A stretch of DNA of 64,000 nt from Cryptomeria japonica. Its lineage: Eukaryota > Streptophyta > Pinopsida > Cupressales > Cupressaceae. The stretch spans positions 477,685,657 through 477,749,656 of the forward strand of contig NC_081412.1 in the NCBI RefSeq assembly GCF_030272615.1, read 5' to 3'. The translations under genes and the position numbers were made by a program. Shown piece by piece: positions 58,904-64,000 of the stretch (positions within the stretch are counted from its first letter, which is position 1; each line of letters starts with the position of its first letter). The notes under the pieces were generated by a model. That model was not told the DNA's origin and did not search any database. It was given only the letters and a program-made list of their open reading frames with translations.

Positions 58904-60149
58904 TGATAAGTCGGTGTATTGACATGTTTTTTATTAGGACTCTTAGGTTTTTGGTATCTTTTGGGTTGCATTGTGATAGTAAAATATTGTGAATTGACTA
59001 TATGTAATCCATGTTTTAAAACTGAACTTAAGAAATCATGTTTGAATCTTGTTTGTTTATTCCTACAGCCATGCCAATTTATTCCTGCAGCCAAATGGTT
59101 TGTCCCTGTGATATGTGGATTATTTAGGATGATTTTATATTTGAGTGAATGAATGTATTAGTTAAGTAAGATACATATGCATGTTCTTGTATATTGTTTC
59201 TGTTTTAGTGCAAATAATAATTGATGTTGCGGTGGAGAATTCTCTTTCATGCCTAAGGACTGGAGAATCACGTTCAGATAGCTAGAAGTCAAATTGAAGG
59301 AGATTCAAGCGAGCACAATCTATGGCATAATCGGAGCAGTTGTACTTCACCATGGGAGTTTAACTTTGATGCATGTTTAATTTGGAAAATATCTCTTTGG
59401 CGTGCAAAGATTGTGGTTCGGTTTCAGATCCATAGTTCCTGTAGCCAAGCTCTTTGTTATCCCCTTCATCTGACAGCTATCTGCCTCTTCTTCTGGGCGT
59501 AACTGGAGTTGTCCATTGTAGTCTGTCTTTTCTTTATAATAAGCTCTTCTTTCTTTTCTAAGAGTTAGATGGAATGGAAAGGGATTGAGCAGAGTTTTTG
59601 TCAAGTATTCTAAATTTTTCTCTCTTTGAAAATGTAATCATCTTTCAGGAAGAAATGAATAAAAATATGTTATTCTGATCTATTAATAGTTCTTTGCTGA
59701 GAGTTTGATATCACTCATCCAAGGGGCCCCACTTGGTGAGTGATCCCATGTTTATGATTGTTGAAGTTAGTTTTTACTTAGTTGCAGTAGAAGTTCATGA
59801 CTAGGTTGTTCCTGCAGCCACTGGAAATAGATCCTTTGACTGTTCCTGCAACCAAGGCAGAATAGTGTGATTTCTGTTATTTCCATTAGATCATTTCAGC
59901 AGAGTTTTGTAAAGCTTTCGTTTAGTCTTTATGATTTCCATTCCTACCTTTCTTACAGTAATTAAGAATAATCATTTAAGAAGCTTAGTGCATATATATT
60001 GCAGACCCATTTCAAGTTTTACGTTCCTGGATTGACAACTAAATGAACACCAGCCATGAGAATAGTAAACTCTACCATATGAATGTCCAAACTTCAGATT
60101 GAGATTTCAATTAGAGGTATTATTATTGTCATTATAGTTGGGGTAGACA
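58904..60149 (+). repeat. A 3' LTR
   Basis: 1246 bp, the same length as the 5' LTR, ending GGGGTAGACA. Followed by the target copy AGAAC at 60150-60154. Confidence 0.95.
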
Positions 60150-60416
60150 AGAACCATATCATATAAGCTCATCAAAATAATAACAAAAACATAGATATAC
60201 AACATCATTATGTATACATCCATCCTGCATCACAAACATATTAGGTCATAAGCATAATCATCATAAATCAATGCATCATCATAGATCATCATCATAAATA
60301 TAGAAAATTCCATAATTAAATATCCATAATAGAGTCCATCAATAATGTACATCATAAATATCTCCGCCAAAATCATGACTCATCTCATATATATCAAAAA
60401 ATAATATGTATAACCA
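60150..60416 (+). repeat. CAT-rich low-complexity tract (right of A)
   Basis: Continuation of 48480-49117 after the target duplication (AGAAC at 60150-60154). ATCAT and CATAA words dominate; no gene. Confidence 0.75.
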
Positions 60417-62516
60417 TCATACAATGAATAATCCTCGAAGGGTCATAAATGTCACAATGTCACATGATTCAAAGAGATAGCCAATGCTCTCCCTATCTCC
60501 TACACCTAGGTCTATCCAACCACTAGAAGTTCCTATTGGAGGTGGCCTAGGAGCCCTCATCCCTACTGACTCTCTCGAGGTCTGTGAATGAGTCTCCAAG
60601 TTTGTGTCCTCTCTACAAAGGAGGGAGCTCATTGATTGAGAGGTACTACATCCTGGTACAACCCCCAATAGTATTGTGCCTCTTGGAGAGTTCTCTCTTA
60701 ATCTCTCCCCACATTCATGGCCTCTGTAAATAAGGTCATCATTTGTCGTGTCTCTATGGCTCGATGGGCCATGTCTCTCTCCCCTCGGAGGTGAGTAGCA
60801 TCTGCCTCTCTCCTCATCAACCTTACCCTTAGTGCCTAGATCTCTTCATCCATCCTCTCTAGGTCCCACACCATCTCCCCTCCCCAGGCTACCTCTAGCA
60901 TCTGTGAGGTGGTCTTCACCTCTATTTGATAACTATATCTCTTGGCTATGGCTGCCTCAAGATTTGTCCTTAGGTCATCCCCCTCTATCCTAAGCCTGTC
61001 CACCTCAGTCTATAGGTTATTTTCCCTAGCCTGTCCTTGTCTACTCTCCTCCTCTCCTCTACTAGCTCCACCTCCAAGCTCTATGCTTGAGCTCTCTCAA
61101 TATCTCTCTCCAAAATGGCCTAGGAGACTTGTCCCTATCTATGTGCTCCTTGCACCTGTACACTTGATGGTTGTGGTTGTGGTTGTATTGGTGGTGGAGG
61201 TACCTATACCTATGGAGTCTATCCTACCTAATCCTATACTTGTGCCTATACTAGTACCTGTCCATTTCCTCTCCCTCCCCTCCACAGGACCCGTTGTCTA
61301 ACCCTGGCTCCTCCAACTTCTCCCCCTCCCCTTCTGCATTCACCTCCCCACACACCACCTCATTGACTGAGGGTGTCATCTCATCTACCTCTAGCACACC
61401 TAGTATGGATAATTGCACTAGGTGGCGTGCCTCCCACCAAGATGCATATTCTCCTATACTTCTAGGATCCACAATCTCTAGTCGCTCCTCCCACACAACC
61501 GTCGCAACTCCCAACAAGCTCCATCGAACCTTGAAGGGCCTGATAGAATCTCCCCATGTGGCTATCTCTCTAGTGATGTCGGGATGTGTCCTCTCCTCCC
61601 CCACTATATCTCATTATACTCCAAACTGCCTCATAATCCTATGTGACAAGTATTGGTCAATAATGTGTACAGTGCACCTGAATAACCAACACTATGTATG
61701 ATACCAAGAAAGCAAAATGTCTTGACTCCATTTCTCACAATCTCTAAATGGATGCCAGGTGAAGTCCATCATCTCATCAAAAAGGTGTCTCTAAAAACAA
61801 ATAGCCCCAACCCGAGTATAATGTAATAATCCATTGTATCTATCAACATAAGGATACCACCTCCTCCAAGCCTGTACCTCGAGAAATCAAGTCATTTGTA
61901 TGTGCTCCCACACCCATATGTGTAGGAGCATCACACCTGTCTCAAGATTCCTATAACCTCAGTATATGAACATATTCATATCATGATATAACTGACCCAA
62001 AATAGCAGCTCCCCATGCATAGCGAACACCATCCTTAAGCATATGATACAAACACTAGGACCATCATATCAAAAATTCATACCCACTTAGGTTAGGCATC
62101 ATCGTGCCACTAATCAGTCTACACAAAAATAAAACAAGTCAAGAGATCCATCAATGACACTGCATAGCTCACTTGAGAACCATCCATGTCTGATCCATGG
62201 GGAGATCATTTGTGTCACATACACTATGCAAGTAGCACTCCCCACCCTCTAATTTGTAGCACTCCCCACCCTCTAATTTGTACTCTGAAATGACCCCACG
62301 GATCGGCACCTTCAGGATCCTCCAAACATCAAGTAGTGTGATGCTAGCCTCACCCATCAGTAGTTGGAATGTGCATGTCTTGTTGTGCCAGTACTCAACC
62401 AATGTTGTCATCATAGCTGTGTGGCATTAAATATGAGGCCACTGTGACACAAACACTAGACCACACCATGCTAATAGGACCTGTTCATCGCTATGCAATC
62501 AACTCCACAGTGCCAT
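60417..62516 (-). pseudogene. Plant mobile domain (PMD) ORF, antisense inside Y
   Basis: On the minus strand ATG 62516 (MALWS) leads through HSDEQVLLAWCGLVFVSQWP and TLVEYWHNKTCTFQLLMGEA, SITLLDVWRILKVPIRG, then RYAWGAAILGQLYHDM, VMLLHIWVWEHIQM, MDFTWHPF and DQYLSHRIMRQFGV. This succession is the PMD (aminotransferase-like mobile domain) signature. An acidic, Gly/Glu-rich segment (to about 61260), a charged helical part in shifted frames, and a Ser/Arg/Pro-rich tail end at TGA 60417-60419, back in the first frame. Total 700 codons. Stops include TGA and TAG at former Gln, Arg or Trp positions. PMD proteins MAIN/MAIL1 act in silencing and genome stability; PMDs are also found captured in gypsy and MULE elements. 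It opposes Y transcription, like the antisense gene of Grande elements. Confidence 0.82.
62169..62290 (-). repeat. 24-bp in-frame duplication in the PMD ORF
   Basis: The octapeptide KLEGGECY is encoded twice in tandem by near-identical 24-bp units (about 62235-62285). The duplication keeps the frame, so it is a recent slip without frame effect. Confidence 0.85.
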
Positions 62517-63400
62517 GGTGGGAGGCCAATGCTCCCGTCATCCCAAAATAATAGGATCCTCTTGCAGCCATTCAACCATTTCATAAGCCTTTTTTCCTAG
62601 CATTCTAGCCCATCAAAACCATCAAAGCATCCTGTTGACGCCCCTTGATCCCCTTTCCATTCCTATTTCTTCTTGTTTCCATATCTTGGGTAGAGATAGT
62701 GTTTCCTCAATAGAGACACCAAAACCACATCCCCTACACCATTCAACAGAGTGGAGACAACATTTTTTAGTCTATTTCCCCTCATCCCCCCTTCCTGCAA
62801 TGCAGACGATGATCTATCAATCAATGACTATGCATGCGTTTCCAAACCTGCGAATACGGGGATCATCTCTACAGACGATGATCCTCAGGCACAAATGTCG
62901 ATTTGGCAATCGACGTTTGCGCTCTGCTAACTTTTCCCCCTCATTAATTACATGTAATTAATGCTAATCTACCAAATGACCAAGTTTAGACTAGGGTACG
63001 TACCAGTGGTCCATACTCTGGTAGCCTCTAGTACCTCTGGATCCTCTTGCCTCAATGCTCGTGTCATGGAATGCACAACATGATGTCTTTTCGCTCTAAT
63101 TGCTAAGGGCTCGATTAATTGTGTGTGTGACAATGACCCCTCCATGGCCCCATGTGGCTTATATGGATCCTTCTTTCACACTTTTGTCGCCCTTTCTCTA
63201 TCATCCTTTCCTCTCTCCTCCACAATTCCTTCTTGCTTCATCTTTCTCATCATTTCTTATCGTTTTCTTCTTCTTTTCAAGAATTTTCCTAAAAATTTGA
63301 AAACATTTTTGATGAAATTCTTGAGGGGGCATACCTCACCTGTGTCTTCATGCTAGGGCATCTTTCTTCATCTTTTATCCACCGCCAATTTTGCCGCTTC
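62517..63400 (-). other. Region upstream of the PMD ORF
   Basis: Non-coding as far as I can see. It would hold the promoter of the antisense gene if it had one. Notable are two GACGATGATC words (62809 and 62874) around a CG-rich stretch with GCAATCGACGTTTGCG, higher in CpG than the surroundings, and a TTAATTACATGTAATTAA palindrome at 62943-62960. The plus-strand short frames at 62635-63356 are not supported. Confidence 0.5.
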
Positions 63401-63417
63401 ATAAAAGAGGGGAAAAA
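63401..63417 (+). other. Polypurine tract of Y
   Basis: AAAAGAGGGGAAAAA immediately before TGTAGATGTCTA. Its strand shows that the LTR to its right is a 3' LTR of a plus-strand element. Confidence 0.75.
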
Positions 63418-64000
63418 TGTAGATGTCTAAAATTAATTTAAGTCTTTCCACATAGTTAATTAATTTAATTGTGTTGATCTCTTTCTTCTTAAGGTTAATC
63501 AAATTTAATATAATTAATCCTATCATTATAGTCCTATAATTAATTTATAAATTAATTAATTATTTTCCCTATTCTTGTAAAGTCATTTCAAATCATTATT
63601 TATTCTAAACCTCTATTAGTTAATTAATTTTAATTAACTAAGCTAACCATATGATCCATACAAATCACTTTTTCTAATCCTATCATCTAGCCTAATTAAT
63701 CACTCCCTAATCATGCTTGTCATTATCCTCCAATTTTATACTCATCCACTCATTATCTCTCCTCATGTCACATCCTCCTAACTTTCTCACATGCACTCTA
63801 ATCCCTCATTAACCCACCTAATTAGTACCCTTAATCATTTGTACATCCCTAATCACCTTGATTAGGGATGGGTCAACTCTTTGCCATAAATGACTTGTCC
63901 CCTTCACCTTCCAAATCTTAAATCCTACCAGCTTTGTCTCTTCCAAGGAATGTCAAGTCTTTGCACATTGGCATGCCCCTCTTCCTAAGGAATTTTTAAT
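63418..64000 (+). repeat. Right (3') LTR of Y, cut by window end
   Basis: Starts TGTAGATGTCTAAAAT and follows 5253 onward to the last base of the window with scattered substitutions and small deletions. Confidence 0.75.

Larger units (their letters stand above)
49118..60149 (+). mobile_element. A: complete Athila-type Ty3/gypsy retrotransposon
   Basis: The element is 11,032 bp with two 1246-bp LTRs (TGATAAGTCG...GGGTAGACA) and 5-bp target duplications AGAAC on both sides (49113-49117 and 60150-60154). It has a tRNA-Asp-type PBS and purine tract AAAGTTGGGGGGCA. The order is gag, PR, RT, RNase H, integrase, then a large ORF in the env position. That order and PBS are typical of the Athila lineage. 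In about 285 bp of LTR compared by eye I count ten differences, all transitions, so it is fairly young among the elements here. All ORFs carry stops. It inserted into the CAT-rich tract of Y. Confidence 0.95.
5253..64000 (+). mobile_element. Y: very large Tat-like gypsy element, heavily nested (inferred)
   Basis: Two matching LTR-like sequences in the same orientation start TGTAGATGTCTA at 5253 and at 63418. The second directly follows a purine tract. Between them, same-strand gag, PR, RT, RNase H, second RNase H and integrase occur at 38725-47352, and a PMD ORF lies on the opposite strand next to the right LTR. That order (pol, long 3' internal region with an antisense gene, LTR) is known for Grande-type Tat elements. 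X (about 8.8-38.16 kb) and A (49118-60149) interrupt it. Removing both leaves about 17-18 kb plus the right LTR, plausible for this lineage. That both LTRs belong to one insertion is inference; no Y PBS was found and the right end is outside the window. Confidence 0.55.

Noticed and set aside
60942-61701. Plus-strand frames rich in Ser, Pro and Leu
   Set aside because: They are shadows of the minus-strand PMD ORF.
1-64000. Host genes, rRNA, CRISPR arrays, bacterial-type operons
   Set aside because: All long frames resolve into retroelement proteins or an element-borne PMD; no other conserved gene pattern or regularly spaced repeat-spacer array was seen.

Overview
The window looks like a plant nuclear genome segment made almost entirely of decayed, nested LTR retrotransposons. 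I found no intact host gene, tRNA, rRNA or CRISPR. Low GC, no visible host gene in 64 kb, large old Ty3/gypsy (Tat-like and Athila-like) and Ty1/copia (Sirevirus-like) elements, and heavy in-frame stop decay suggest a large-genome seed plant. A conifer is my best guess, by style only.

Layout. (1) 1-3504 is the 3' part of a copia-type element C1: a large accessory ORF, several polypurine-like tracts and a 3' LTR. (2) About 4010-5060 on the minus strand is an Athila-like RT fragment. (3) From 5253 to the window end I infer one very large Tat-like gypsy element, Y. An LTR-like sequence starts at 5253 and a matching one, preceded by a polypurine tract, starts at 63418. Gag, protease, RT, RNase H, a second RNase H and integrase lie at 38.7-47.35 kb on the plus strand. 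A plant-mobile-domain (PMD) ORF lies ANTISENSE at 62516-60417, between pol and the right LTR. (4) Y is interrupted at about 8.8-38.16 kb by a second gypsy element X. X has a duplicated 3' module (hairpin array, unknown ORF, LTR), a tRNA-Arg-like PBS, gag, and an unusual order with an RNase H domain ahead of RT. (5) X is itself interrupted inside RT by insert Z (18374-30451), flanked by an 87-bp direct duplication. (6) Z is interrupted by a complete copia-type element C2 (21964-29499, TSD CTTCA), which has a gag-like zinc-knuckle ORF and the same accessory ORF family as C1 but no pol. (7) Y is also interrupted by a complete Athila-type element A (49118-60149, two 1246-bp LTRs, TSD AGAAC, tRNA-Asp PBS, gag-pol and a downstream env-position ORF). 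(8) A further 1.58-kb insert Q lies between PR and RT of Y, flanked by a 41-bp duplication.

The most interesting items are the antisense PMD gene in Y, the duplicated 3' module of X with its row of about 36-bp palindromes, the accessory ORF family carried by pol-less C2 and by C1, two insertions with unusually long flanking duplications, and short words that recur in both LTR and coding parts of single elements. Every coding region is disabled. Nearly all stops in A fit CAG to TAG or CGA to TGA, as expected from deamination of methylated cytosine. All identities come from reading translations and repeats by eye; no database search was run.
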